From contig NZ_JABVAX010000006.1 of the NCBI RefSeq assembly GCF_013404595.1, positions 124,001 to 188,000 of the forward strand: a stretch of DNA of 64,000 nucleotides, written 5' to 3'. The position numbers and the translations under genes were made by a program. Each line of letters begins with the position of its first letter. Positions within the stretch are counted from its first letter, which is position 1. Under the pieces are notes generated by a model. That model saw nothing but the letters and a program-made list of their open reading frames with translations, was not told the DNA's origin and did no database searches. The DNA is from Jannaschia marina. Its GTDB lineage: Bacteria; Pseudomonadota; Alphaproteobacteria; Rhodobacterales; Rhodobacteraceae. Of this stretch, positions 1-7,971 are shown piece after piece.

Positions 1-130
1 GCTCCGGCAGGCGCAGATAGGTCGCCGCCACGAAGATCGCCTGCAGCTTGCGGCGCAGGGCGACCTCGATGATCTCCCTCTTCACCGGGGAGGCATCGGC
101 GTCGATCAGGATCATCGTGATGGCGGTCAT
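1..130 (-). CDS. DUF188 / UPF0178 (YaiI/YqxD-like) protein, C-terminus cut by window edge
   Basis: Only the first 43 codons are present; the gene runs off the left edge. The N-terminus contains DADASPVK, close to the DADACPVK signature of the DUF188 family (E. coli YaiI, B. subtilis YqxD), followed by a Rossmann-like beta-alpha segment. The family is related to PIN/NYN nuclease folds but its biochemical role is not firmly established. The ATG at 130 overlaps the TGA of the upstream gene by 4 nt (ATGA), which indicates translational coupling and makes this the third gene of an operon with the aldolase and the mutarotase-like protein. A second in-frame ATG at 115 is possible. Confidence 0.8.
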   Translation of the reverse strand, partial: MTAITMILIDADASPVKREIIEVALRRKLQAIFVAATYLRLPE

Positions 131-1077
131 GCGAAGTGGCTTTCGTCGAAGGGCACTTTCAGCAGCCCCCGTGCCGTCTGCACCCCGAGGCACCCCGGCG
201 CAAGCGTGACGCCCTCGACCGTATGGCACCCGTCGAGCCGCAGGAGCGCGTGGGGAATGACGTGCCGCCCCCGGCGCAGCACGGTCGGCACACCGGCCGC
301 CCCGACCCGGCTCCGGCCAAGCGCCGCGGCGAAGCCCTCCGCCCCGGCGCAGATCGCATCCTCCACGCAGATCAGCCCGCGCGCCAGGGCCCACATGCTG
401 CCGCGGGCCCCGTTCGAGAACCAGAGGTTCGTCACTGGCAATTGCCGCGTCTTGCGCAGGGTCAGTATCGTGTCGCCCTCGGCATGCCGCTCCACCGCCG
501 TCCAACCGAGCGCCGGGCCACCGACGAGCGTCGCGAAGTCCTCGTGCGCTGTCGTCGGGACGTCGACCAGTGGCGAAAGGTGCGTGTCCTGCGGCAGGAA
601 CGGAGCCTCGGCGGCAAACGTCAGCAGGTGATCGGCCCCGCTGCGGACCGTGCCGCCACCATGCGCGGCGAGGATCGGATGATGCGCGAAGGTCGACGGC
701 GCATCGAGGTCGAGGAGGTGGGTCTGGTAGAGGACGGGATGATCGTCGCGCAGGACAATCCGGGCCGTGATCGCCCCGCGCGACAGGCGACGGCACGCCA
801 CAAGCGCCCCGGGTGCCGCGCGCAGCCTGTGCCACGGGGCGTTGGCCGCAAGGCCGTGCGGCGGGCCGCAATCGACATCGTCGCGGCCGAAGGGCGCGCA
901 GGTGAATGTTCCGCCGAGCAGGCGGTCGACCGGGTGCAGCGTGGCATCCGCCTGCACCGATGGGTCGTCGCGCCAAGGGGCGGACCAGAGCACCTGGACG
1001 CCGGCAATCTCCAACACGGGCAAATGACCGACGGCCGGCTCCCATTCCGCCCGGATGCCCCGTGCCTGCAGGATCAC
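127..1077 (-). CDS. Hypothetical protein, possibly galactose-mutarotase-like
   Basis: The predicted protein has 316 residues, no signal peptide and no membrane segment. It is rich in beta-strand-like stretches and has segments such as GGTFTCAPFG and HGLAANAPWHRL that resemble the Gly/His-rich loops of aldose-1-epimerase-like proteins. I cannot identify the catalytic His/Glu pair with certainty, so the sugar-epimerase assignment is an inference. The gene overlaps the aldolase upstream (4 nt) and the DUF188 gene downstream (4 nt), so all three should be cotranslated. Beside a class II aldolase, a role in sugar or sugar-acid breakdown is plausible but unproven. Confidence 0.6.
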   Translation of the reverse strand: MILQARGIRAEWEPAVGHLPVLEIAGVQVLWSAPWRDDPSVQADATLHPVDRLLGGTFTCAPFGRDDVDCGPPHGLAANAPWHRLRAAPGALVACRRLSRGAITARIVLRDDHPVLYQTHLLDLDAPSTFAHHPILAAHGGGTVRSGADHLLTFAAEAPFLPQDTHLSPLVDVPTTAHEDFATLVGGPALGWTAVERHAEGDTILTLRKTRQLPVTNLWFSNGARGSMWALARGLICVEDAICAGAEGFAAALGRSRVGAAGVPTVLRRGRHVIPHALLRLDGCHTVEGVTLAPGCLGVQTARGLLKVPFDESHFA

Positions 1078-1787
1078 GCGAGCGCCCGCAGCCCCTGCGC
1101 CAGGACCATCGCGTCGGAGCCCATGCAGACGACGCGCGCGCCCGCCGCAATCCAGCGTTCGGGGTCGGCGGCGAAGATGCCTGGCGGCGTGCCGGTGGCC
1201 GCGATGCGCGCGATCGCATCTTCGAGCGCCGCGTGGACGGCGGGGTCGGAGGCGTCGGTTCCCATGTCAGCGGCAAGATCGGCGGGGCCGAGGAAGACGC
1301 AGTCGACTCCCGGCACGGCACAGATCGCCTCCAGATCGGCGAGCGCGGCGCGGCTTTCGGCCTGCACCCAGACCGAGATCTCCGCGTTGGCCCGATTGAC
1401 GTAGCCCGGATCGAGCGAATACATCGCCGCGCGCGCGACGAACGCCCCCATGCCACGCCTGCCCTGGGGCGGGTAGCGACAGCCGGCCACGGCGCGCGCG
1501 GCGGCGGCGGCATCGTCCACCATCGGCACGAGGACCGTGCGCGCGCCGAGGTCGAGCGCCTGCTTCAGGAGCCAATCCTCATTCGCGGGCACCCGCACGA
1601 CGGCCTCGGGGGCCGCGATGAGGCGCGCGCGGATGTCGGCCACGTCCCAGGCCCCGTGTTCGCCGTCGATGCAAAGCCAGTCGAAGCCGGCCGCCGCGGC
1701 GAGTTCGGCGACAGCCGGCCCCGGCAGGTTCTGCCAGAGGCCACGGGTCACCTCGCCCCGGGCAAGACCGTTCTTCAAGTTGTTCAT
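1074..1787 (-). CDS. HpcH/HpaI family aldolase (2-oxo acid aldolase)
   Basis: A 237-residue class II, metal-dependent aldolase of the HpcH/HpaI family, which cleaves 2-keto-3-deoxy sugar acids or 4-hydroxy-2-oxo acids into pyruvate or another oxo acid plus an aldehyde. Visible family hallmarks are the DGEHG motif near residue 42, the RVP strand, the RRGMG loop and FLGPADLAADMG near residue 165. The exact substrate cannot be read from sequence; 4-hydroxy-2-oxoheptanedioate, 2-keto-3-deoxy-rhamnonate and 2-dehydro-3-deoxyglucarate are all possible. The start at 1787 gives the normal family length; an in-frame extension upstream would run through the palindrome at 1834-1855 and was rejected. It is the first gene of a minus-strand operon divergent from a TRAP transporter. 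Confidence 0.9.
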   Translation of the reverse strand: MNNLKNGLARGEVTRGLWQNLPGPAVAELAAAAGFDWLCIDGEHGAWDVADIRARLIAAPEAVVRVPANEDWLLKQALDLGARTVLVPMVDDAAAAARAVAGCRYPPQGRRGMGAFVARAAMYSLDPGYVNRANAEISVWVQAESRAALADLEAICAVPGVDCVFLGPADLAADMGTDASDPAVHAALEDAIARIAATGTPPGIFAADPERWIAAGARVVCMGSDAMVLAQGLRALA

Positions 1788-1833
1788 AGCTCCGGCCTGC
1801 CACGGGTGATTGATCCGAGCAAGACCGGTCCGG

Positions 1834-1855
1834 CTTGTGCGGATTTTCGCACAAG
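1834..1855. promoter_or_regulatory. 22-bp palindromic operator between aldolase operon and TRAP operon
   Basis: A dyad with core TGTGCGGATTTTCGCACA at 1836-1853, extended on each side by CT and AG. The centre is slightly asymmetric (half-sites TGTGCGGA and TGTGCGAA). The same 18 bases occur in opposite orientation at 41001-41018, beside a second TRAP operon. It lies 47 nt before the aldolase start and about 147 nt before the dctP start, so one regulator could govern both directions. The arms resemble operators of IclR-family regulators such as PcaU (GTTCGATAATCGCAC), but no IclR-family gene is visible in this window. Confidence 0.75.
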
Positions 1856-2001
1856 AGAAGCAAGATCTGTTAACAACACCTCCCAACCATCTGACAAAGA
1901 TAAAAGACCGCCTCAGCCCAATTCCGCTGTTGAACGGTGCATCGCGACTGCTAGGCTTTCGGCGACGCGGGGAGCCACCCCGCGCACAGGGAGGATACGA
2001 C

Positions 2002-3012
2002 ATGAAAATTCTGACGACGGCATCCGTCGCCGCGATCACCCTTGCCTTCGCCGCCGAGGCGATGGCCACCGAATGGAACGTCTCGGTCTGGGGCAAGCGC
2101 CGCGCCTTTACCGAGCACATCGAGAAGATGGCCGAGATCGTCGCGGAGGAGTCGAGCGGCGAGTTCACCATGGCGATCAGCTACGGCGGCCTGTCGAACA
2201 ACCGCGAAAACCTCGACGGCATCTCCATCGGGGCCTTCGAGATGGCGCAGTTCTGCGCGGGCTACCACCGCGACAAGAACCGCGCGATCACCGTGCTGGA
2301 GCTGCCCTTCCTCGGGGTCGAGACGCTCGAGCAGGAGGTCGCGGTCGCCAACGCCGTCTACGGCCACCCCGCCGTGGCCGAGGAGATGGCGCAGTGGAAC
2401 GCGCGCATCCTGATGACGAGCCCCATGCCGCAGTACAACATCGTCGGCACCGGCGAGCCGCGCGACACCGTGGAGGAGTTCGACGGGATGCGGGTGCGCG
2501 CGACCGGCGGCATCGGCTCGGTCTTCGAGAGCGTGGGCGCGGTTCCGACCTCGGTGACCGCGACGGAGGCCTACAACTCGATGGAATCGGGCGTCGTCGA
2601 CTCGGTCGCCTTCGCGCAACATGCCCACCTCAGCTTCGGGACGATCGACATCGCCGACTGGTGGACCGAGAACCTGAACCCCGGCACGGTGAACTGCCCT
2701 GTGGTGGTGAACACCGACGCCTACGAGGCCCTCTCGGACGAGCACCGCGCGATCCTCGATGCCGCGGTGGAGGCCTCGATCGACCACTACCTGACCAACT
2801 ACGCCGAGCTTCTGGAGGGTTGGGAAACCACGCTCTCGGAGAAGGGCGTGGAGAAGGTCACGGTGGCTCCGGAAGAGATCGCCAAGATGCGCGAGAACGC
2901 GGGCCCCATCCACGAGGCCTGGATCGAGGAGGCCACGTCGAACGGCCTGCCCGGGCAGGAGCTTTACGATCTAACGGTTCAGGCGGTCTCGGACAACGCG
3001 CCGTCGAACTGA
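2002..3012 (+). CDS. TRAP transporter substrate-binding protein, DctP family
   Basis: A 336-residue periplasmic solute receptor with a signal peptide that probably ends after AAEAMA. The mature part follows the DctP/TAXI-type bilobal fold, with the ligand-arginine region around MRVRATGGIGS and the helical SMESGVVDSV segment typical of TRAP receptors. It delivers a carboxylate-type ligand to the membrane proteins encoded directly downstream (3083-5125). The ligand is unknown; the divergent aldolase suggests a sugar acid or related organic acid. A strong Shine-Dalgarno (GGAGG, about 1993) fixes the start at 2002. A possible sigma70-like promoter is TTGAAC at 1930 with TAGGCT at 1952 (16-bp spacer), a weak match. 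Confidence 0.92.
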   Translation: MKILTTASVAAITLAFAAEAMATEWNVSVWGKRRAFTEHIEKMAEIVAEESSGEFTMAISYGGLSNNRENLDGISIGAFEMAQFCAGYHRDKNRAITVLELPFLGVETLEQEVAVANAVYGHPAVAEEMAQWNARILMTSPMPQYNIVGTGEPRDTVEEFDGMRVRATGGIGSVFESVGAVPTSVTATEAYNSMESGVVDSVAFAQHAHLSFGTIDIADWWTENLNPGTVNCPVVVNTDAYEALSDEHRAILDAAVEASIDHYLTNYAELLEGWETTLSEKGVEKVTVAPEEIAKMRENAGPIHEAWIEEATSNGLPGQELYDLTVQAVSDNAPSN

Positions 3013-3082
3013 TCCGCTGACATCGGGGGCCTGCGCGTCGATGGCGGCGCGCGGGCCCCTTTCGCCTGACAGGGGACACACC

Positions 3083-3706
3083 ATGTCGACGCCCTCCTCG
3101 GTCCTGACAGACGACACGCGGCTGTCGCGGGCCGACCGCCTGCTGCTGCGCGTCGAGGCGCTCTTGAACCTCGCATCGGGCATAACGATCTTCGCGCTGG
3201 TCCTGCTTGCCATCGCCAACGTACTCCTGCGCAAATTCCTGAACGCGCCTGTGCCCGGCTACATCGACTGGACCGAGCAGTTCATGGCGATCTTCGCCTT
3301 CCTCGGTCTCGCCTATGTGCAGCGCGAGGGCGGGCATATCCGCATGGACCTGCTCGTGGGCAAGCTGCGTGGGCGGCTTCTGTGGCTTTTCGAATTTCTG
3401 TCCGTGCTCTTCATGCTGCTGGTCACGACCGCGCTGATCTACGGGGCCTGGTTCCACTTCGACCGCAGCTTCGACTGGAACGCCCCCAACTTCTCGACCG
3501 ACTCGAGCATCGACATCGCGTTGCCGCTCTGGCCCGCGAAGCTGGCCGTCCCGGTGGCCTTCACGCTCCTCTGGTTGCGGCTGGCATTGCAACTCTGGGC
3601 CTACGGACGGGCCATTCGCACGGGAGCGGAACGGCCCGTCGCCGTACCGCTGATCGAGGACCCGGCGGAGCAGGCGAACAAGGAAGCGGCGACGGTGGCG
3701 GACTGA
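3083..3706 (+). CDS. TRAP transporter small permease subunit, DctQ family
   Basis: The 207-residue protein has four predicted membrane helices: roughly residues 25-48, 60-80, 100-122 and 145-170. This matches the DctQ small subunit that bridges the periplasmic receptor and the DctM channel subunit. The stretch around WTEQFMAIFAFLGLAYVQREGGH is the conserved DctQ core. The start at 3083 was preferred over an earlier in-frame ATG at 3041 because an AGGGGAC ribosome site lies just before it and the upstream extension has no hydrophobic or family-like content. It is followed after only 3 nt by dctM, so the two subunits are probably cotranslated. Confidence 0.9.
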   Translation: MSTPSSVLTDDTRLSRADRLLLRVEALLNLASGITIFALVLLAIANVLLRKFLNAPVPGYIDWTEQFMAIFAFLGLAYVQREGGHIRMDLLVGKLRGRLLWLFEFLSVLFMLLVTTALIYGAWFHFDRSFDWNAPNFSTDSSIDIALPLWPAKLAVPVAFTLLWLRLALQLWAYGRAIRTGAERPVAVPLIEDPAEQANKEAATVAD

Positions 3707-3709
3707 TCC

Positions 3710-5125
3710 ATGGATGCTCTGATCGACATGAAGGCCCTGCTCGAGGGCGTCGACGTCTTCACGATGTCGCTCTGGCTCTCGGGCCTTCTCCTCGTGCTCG
3801 TCGTGATCGGCGTGCGCGTGGCGTTCGCGGCGGCCTTCATCGGATTCCTCGGCCTCTGCCTCTTCTTCATGCAGAAGCAGGGCTTCGACCGGGGCCTCGT
3901 CACGGCAATGAAGACGGTCGGGCAGATCCCGCATTCGAAGGCGACGCAATACGCGCTCTCGCTCATCCCGACCTTCATCCTGATCGGCTATCTCGCCTAT
4001 TACGCGGGGCTCACGCGCTATCTCTTCGAGGCGGCGAAACGCTGGGTCGGCTGGGTGCCGGGCGGGCTCGGCGTGGCGACGGTCTTCGCCACGGCAGGCT
4101 TCGCCGCCGTCTCGGGGGCCTCGGTCGCCACCTCGGCCGTCTTCGCTCGCATCGCCATCCCCGAGATGCTGCGCGAAGGCTACGACAAGCGCTTCGCGGC
4201 GGGGGTCGTCGCGGCGGGCGGCACGCTGGCCTCGCTCATCCCGCCCTCGGCCATCCTCGTGATCTACGCGATCATCGTGGAGCAATCCGTGGGCAAGCTG
4301 CTCCTCGCGGGGTTCCTGCCCGGCATGGTGTCGGCGCTCATCTACGGCGGCCTCGTCATCGGGTTGGCCAAGATACGCCCGAGTCTCGGGCCGGCGGTGG
4401 GCGGCTATTCCTGGGGCGACCGCTTCCGCGCCCTGCCCGGCGCGATGCCGATCCTGCTCGTCGTCTTCATCATCGTGTATTCGATCTACTTCGGCTGGGC
4501 CACGCCCACCGAGGCCGGGGCCCTCGGCGCGGGCGTCGTCCTCGCCATGGCCGTCTGGCAGGGGATGCGCTTCGGGCAGCTCAAGGGCGCACTGATGGAG
4601 GCGGCAAAGCTCACGGTGATGATCTTCGCGATGATCTGGGGCGTTCTGATCTACGTGCGCTACCTGGGCTTCGCCAAGCTGCCCGACGCCTTCGCCACCT
4701 TCATCGCGGGCCTCGACTATCCCCCCTACCTGATCCTTCTCGCGATCCTGCTGGCCTATGTCGTCCTCGGCATGTTCATGGACGCGATCGGGATGCTGAT
4801 CCTGACGCTGCCCGTCACCTTCCCGGCCGTCATGGCCCTCAATGGTGGCGTCGGTGGCGAGCCGGGCTCGCTTGGCATGACGAACGAGGAGGCCGCGATC
4901 TGGTTCGGTATCATCGTGGTCAAGATGGCGGAGCTCTGTCTCATCACGCCGCCCATCGGGCTCAACTGCTTCGTGGTGGCGGGCGTGGCGCAGGATGCGA
5001 AGATGGACATCTCGGTGTCGGACGTCTTCCGCGGGGCCTCCCCTTTCTTCGTGGCCGACGTCATCACGGTCGCCGTCCTCGTGGCCTTTCCGGGGATCGT
5101 GCTGTTCCTGCCAGGCTTGCTGTGA
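3710..5125 (+). CDS. TRAP transporter large permease subunit, DctM family
   Basis: A 471-residue hydrophobic protein with about 12 membrane helices, the ion-coupled channel subunit of the TRAP transporter. Typical DctM features are visible: the GASVATSAVFARIAIPEM segment, the IPPSAILVIYA helix hairpin, the TPTEAGALGAG motif and the late ITPPIGLNCFVVAG hairpin. With the receptor and DctQ it forms a complete uptake unit driven by a sodium or proton gradient. It is the last gene of the plus-strand operon and converges with the YHYH gene, whose stop lies 22 nt away; no strong terminator hairpin is visible between them. Confidence 0.92.
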   Translation: MDALIDMKALLEGVDVFTMSLWLSGLLLVLVVIGVRVAFAAAFIGFLGLCLFFMQKQGFDRGLVTAMKTVGQIPHSKATQYALSLIPTFILIGYLAYYAGLTRYLFEAAKRWVGWVPGGLGVATVFATAGFAAVSGASVATSAVFARIAIPEMLREGYDKRFAAGVVAAGGTLASLIPPSAILVIYAIIVEQSVGKLLLAGFLPGMVSALIYGGLVIGLAKIRPSLGPAVGGYSWGDRFRALPGAMPILLVVFIIVYSIYFGWATPTEAGALGAGVVLAMAVWQGMRFGQLKGALMEAAKLTVMIFAMIWGVLIYVRYLGFAKLPDAFATFIAGLDYPPYLILLAILLAYVVLGMFMDAIGMLILTLPVTFPAVMALNGGVGGEPGSLGMTNEEAAIWFGIIVVKMAELCLITPPIGLNCFVVAGVAQDAKMDISVSDVFRGASPFFVADVITVAVLVAFPGIVLFLPGLL

Positions 5126-5146
5126 CAGGCCGGCAGGGAGGCCACC

Positions 5147-5908
5147 TCAGCCACGGGTCATGAAGTCGGGATTGACCACGCCCTTGAAGCAGCGCGGCAG
5201 GTACGGATAGGCGTCGGTCGCGAAGTAGGTATACGTCCCGTCGACGAGCATCCCGTTGCATTCGTCGAGCGTGCCGCTCCCGGCGCTGTACTCGAAGTCT
5301 TCCTCGTAACTGCCGTCGTGGGCCCCATGCGGCGGAGTCGGCCGCGATCCCGCCTTGAGCACGTAGGAGGAGGTCGCCGTCGCGGGGCTGTAGCGGATCT
5401 CGAAACCGTCGGGCGCATAGCCCAGAAGACCGCCTTCGGCCTGCGCCTCGAGGGACGGCGAGACCCCATGGTAGTGGTAGAGCCCCGCGCGGTCGACATG
5501 GCCGTTCTCCGCATCCATGCCGAGGCTGCGCGGATCGTGCATCGCCTGCTGACGCCAGCCGCTGGAGGGATCGGGACCAAGCTGACGCCGCCCGTCGGGA
5601 TCGTAGTATCCGGCCGTGTAGGGTCGGAAGGGCACACCGGTCAGCGACACGCCGACGGTCATCAGCCCGGTCGTCACCGTCCCGGCCATCTGCGGCGTTT
5701 CGGGGAAGCAGAACGTCAGGCGCTGGAGACGGAAGGTATTCGGGTTAGCGCGGTTCGGGAATCGTCCCATGGCGTGATCGGGCACCCCGTTCGATTCCGC
5801 GCAGATCATGTCTCCGCGCAGATCCCAGGTGACATCGTTTTCATGGGCTGACCCCGGCGTCGACACGAGCAGGACGGAAAATGCGAGGGCTTTCAATTCG
5901 GGTTTCAT
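5147..5908 (-). CDS. Secreted YHYH-domain protein
   Basis: A 253-residue protein with a cleavable signal peptide (probably ending at GSA before HEND) and the diagnostic LYHYHG motif near residue 150, which names the YHYH family. The C-terminal third carries the family sequence around DECNGM and the YFATDAYPYLPRCF end. Members are often exported and sit near transport or metal genes, but their function is unresolved. Several cysteines could form disulphides in the periplasm. The start at 5908 was chosen because it opens directly on the signal peptide; an upstream in-frame ATG at 6013 would bury it. Confidence 0.82.
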   Translation of the reverse strand: MKPELKALAFSVLLVSTPGSAHENDVTWDLRGDMICAESNGVPDHAMGRFPNRANPNTFRLQRLTFCFPETPQMAGTVTTGLMTVGVSLTGVPFRPYTAGYYDPDGRRQLGPDPSSGWRQQAMHDPRSLGMDAENGHVDRAGLYHYHGVSPSLEAQAEGGLLGYAPDGFEIRYSPATATSSYVLKAGSRPTPPHGAHDGSYEEDFEYSAGSGTLDECNGMLVDGTYTYFATDAYPYLPRCFKGVVNPDFMTRG

Positions 5909-6081
5909 CGGAGCGCTCCGTATGGGGACAAGACCCCTCTTCCACGGCCCGGCTCCGACAATCCGTCGCCCATCAGGCGCAATAAATGCAAACAAAACGA
6001 CTTGGTGCGGCAATTTTCTCCTGCTGGACTGTTGACCCTGTCGTTCCAGACGGTATTCATACTCTCACAAAGGACACGGAT

Positions 6082-6126
6082 ATGAACACGCTTCTCGTAA
6101 TCGTCGGAACAGGGTGCATGGGCTGA
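6082..6126 (+). CDS. Leader peptide of the ilvB attenuator (MNTLLVIVGTGCMG)
   Basis: A 14-codon reading frame with an AAAGGAC ribosome site, containing the run Leu-Leu-Val-Ile-Val at codons 4-8, exactly the amino acids whose synthesis the downstream gene initiates. It is followed by alternative hairpins and a strong terminator before ilvB. This is the classic layout of ribosome-mediated transcription attenuation: scarcity of charged tRNA-Leu, -Val or -Ile stalls the ribosome on the control codons and lets polymerase read through into ilvB. Leader-peptide attenuation of ilv operons is well established in Proteobacteria; this instance is inferred from sequence only. Confidence 0.85.
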   Translation: MNTLLVIVGTGCMG

Positions 6127-6158
6127 ACTTCAGCAACCATAACGGTAACCATGTGCCC
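6112..6158 (+). promoter_or_regulatory. Predicted antiterminator pairing of the ilv attenuator
   Basis: GGGTGCATGG (6112-6121, spanning the end of the leader frame) can pair with CCATGTGCCC (6149-6158) over ten base pairs, two of them G-U. The 3' arm overlaps the first three bases of the terminator stem at 6156, so the two structures exclude each other. A short hairpin GCTGA/TCAGC (6122-6134) lies between. Translation to the leader stop would cover the 5' arm and allow the terminator to form; a ribosome stalled on codons 4-8 would leave it free. Confidence 0.65.
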
Positions 6159-6185
6159 CCGGAGCTGACCCCTCCGGGGGTTTTT
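6156..6185 (+). terminator. Rho-independent terminator of the ilv attenuator
   Basis: Perfect 9-bp stem CCCCCGGAG/CTCCGGGGG (6156-6164 with 6172-6180), a 7-nt loop and five T residues directly after it. It lies between the leader peptide stop and the ilvB start and would end transcription when the leader is fully translated. Confidence 0.9.
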
Positions 6186-6216
6186 CGTGAAGCGGGCCAA
6201 ACGAAGGATGGATGAG

Positions 6217-7971
6217 ATGAGCAAGCAGATGACCGGGGCGCAGATGGTGGTCAAAGCCCTGCGCGATCAGGGGGTCGACACGATCTTCGGATACCCCGGC
6301 GGCGCCGTGCTGCCGATCTACGACGAGATCTTCCAGCAGGCCGAGATCAAGCACATCCTCGTCCGCCACGAACAGGCGGCTGTCCACGCCGCCGAAGGCT
6401 ACGCACGCTCCACCGGCAAGCCGGGTGTCGCGCTCGTCACTTCCGGCCCCGGGGCCACGAACGCGGTGACCGGCCTGACGGACGCGCTGATGGATTCGAT
6501 CCCGATCGTCGTGCTGTCGGGTCAGGTCCCGACCTTCATGATCGGCTCCGACGCCTTTCAAGAGGCCGATACCGTCGGCATCACCCGCCCCTGCACCAAG
6601 CACAACTGGCTGGTGAAGGAGACGGACCGCCTGCCCAAGGTCCTGCACGAGGCGTTCCACGTCGCCACCTCGGGCCGTCCGGGCCCGGTCTTGGTCGACA
6701 TCCCGAAGGACATCCAGTTCGCCAACGGCCACTACACCGGCCCCAAGCAGGTCGAGACCTCGCACTACCAACCCAAGCTGAAGGGCGATGCGGAGGCGAT
6801 CGAGCAGCTGGTCGACCTGATGGAGCGGGCGGAGCGTCCGATCTTCTACACCGGCGGCGGCGTCATCAACTCGGGCCCCGCGGCCAGCCAGCTCCTGCGC
6901 GAATTGGTGGACGCGACGGGCTTTCCGATCACCTCGACGCTGATGGGTCTCGGGGCCTACCCCGCCTCGGGCGCGAAGTGGCTTGGGATGCTCGGGATGC
7001 ACGGTCTCTACGAGGCGAACATGGCGATGCACGGCTGCGACCTGATGATCAACGTCGGCGCACGGTTCGACGACCGGATCACGGGGGTCATCAGTGCCTT
7101 CTCGCCGCGGTCGACCAAGGTGCATATCGACATCGACCCCTCGTCCATCAACAAGGTCGTCAAGGCCGACGTTCCGATCCTGGGCGATGTGGGCCATGTG
7201 CTCGAGGACGCGCTGCGCCTCTGGAAGGCCCGCGGCCGCAAGACGAATGCGGGTGCCGTCCAGAAGTGGTGGGGCCAGATCGAGGAATGGCGCAAGATCG
7301 ACTGCCTGAAGTTCACGCAGTCCGGGCCGACGATCAAACCGCAGCACGCCCTCGCAAGGCTCGAGGCGCTGACGAAGGACCATGATCGCTACATCTGCAC
7401 CGAAGTCGGACAGCACCAGATGTGGGCCGCGCAGTACTTGGGGTTCGAGGCCCCGAACCGCTGGATGACATCGGGCGGCCTCGGCACCATGGGCTACGGC
7501 TTTCCAGCCTCGATCGGCGTGCAGGTCGCGCACCCGGAGGCGCTCGTCATCAACGTCGCGGGCGAGGCGTCCTGGCTGATGAACATGCAGGAGATGGGCA
7601 CTGCCGCGCAGTATCGCCTGCCCGTGAAGCAGTTCATCCTCAACAACGAGCGCCTTGGCATGGTCCGGCAGTGGCAGGAGCTTCTGCACGGCGAGCGCTA
7701 CTCGCACTCCTGGTCGGAGGCCCTGCCCGATTTCGTGAAGCTCGCCGAGGCGTTCGGGGCGAAGGGCATCCAGTGTTCCGACCCGGACGACCTGGACGAG
7801 GCGATCAAGGAGATGCTGGCCTACGACGGTCCGGTCGTCTTCGACTGTCTGGTCGAGAAGCACGAGAACTGCTTCCCGATGATCCCCTCGGGCAAGGCGC
7901 ACAACGACATGCTGCTCGGCGACGCGGAAACGCAGGGCGTGATCGACGCCAAGGGATCGGTACTGGTCTGA
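6217..7971 (+). CDS. ilvB: Acetolactate synthase large (catalytic) subunit
   Basis: A 584-residue ThDP-dependent enzyme that condenses two pyruvates to 2-acetolactate, or pyruvate with 2-oxobutyrate, the first common step of valine, leucine and isoleucine synthesis. The ThDP N-terminal domain (about residues 5-170) shows the catalytic Glu in RHEQAAVHAAEGYAR. The central domain is at about 195-330, and the C-terminal ThDP domain carries the MTSGGLGTMGYGFPA segment. The metal-binding motif reads GEASWLMNMQEMGT where GD or GDG is usual. The ATG at 6217 was chosen over GTG 6187 and ATG 6208 because AAGGA lies 8 nt before it. The regulatory subunit ilvN is 1.4 kb downstream rather than adjacent. 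Confidence 0.95.
   Translation: MSKQMTGAQMVVKALRDQGVDTIFGYPGGAVLPIYDEIFQQAEIKHILVRHEQAAVHAAEGYARSTGKPGVALVTSGPGATNAVTGLTDALMDSIPIVVLSGQVPTFMIGSDAFQEADTVGITRPCTKHNWLVKETDRLPKVLHEAFHVATSGRPGPVLVDIPKDIQFANGHYTGPKQVETSHYQPKLKGDAEAIEQLVDLMERAERPIFYTGGGVINSGPAASQLLRELVDATGFPITSTLMGLGAYPASGAKWLGMLGMHGLYEANMAMHGCDLMINVGARFDDRITGVISAFSPRSTKVHIDIDPSSINKVVKADVPILGDVGHVLEDALRLWKARGRKTNAGAVQKWWGQIEEWRKIDCLKFTQSGPTIKPQHALARLEALTKDHDRYICTEVGQHQMWAAQYLGFEAPNRWMTSGGLGTMGYGFPASIGVQVAHPEALVINVAGEASWLMNMQEMGTAAQYRLPVKQFILNNERLGMVRQWQELLHGERYSHSWSEALPDFVKLAEAFGAKGIQCSDPDDLDEAIKEMLAYDGPVVFDCLVEKHENCFPMIPSGKAHNDMLLGDAETQGVIDAKGSVLV

Noticed and set aside
906..3020. A 704-codon plus-strand open frame spanning the aldolase and dctP-like region
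   Set aside because: It is antisense to one gene and out of frame with the other; Arg/Pro/His-rich composition is typical of shadow frames in GC-rich DNA, and the genes beneath have clear family motifs.
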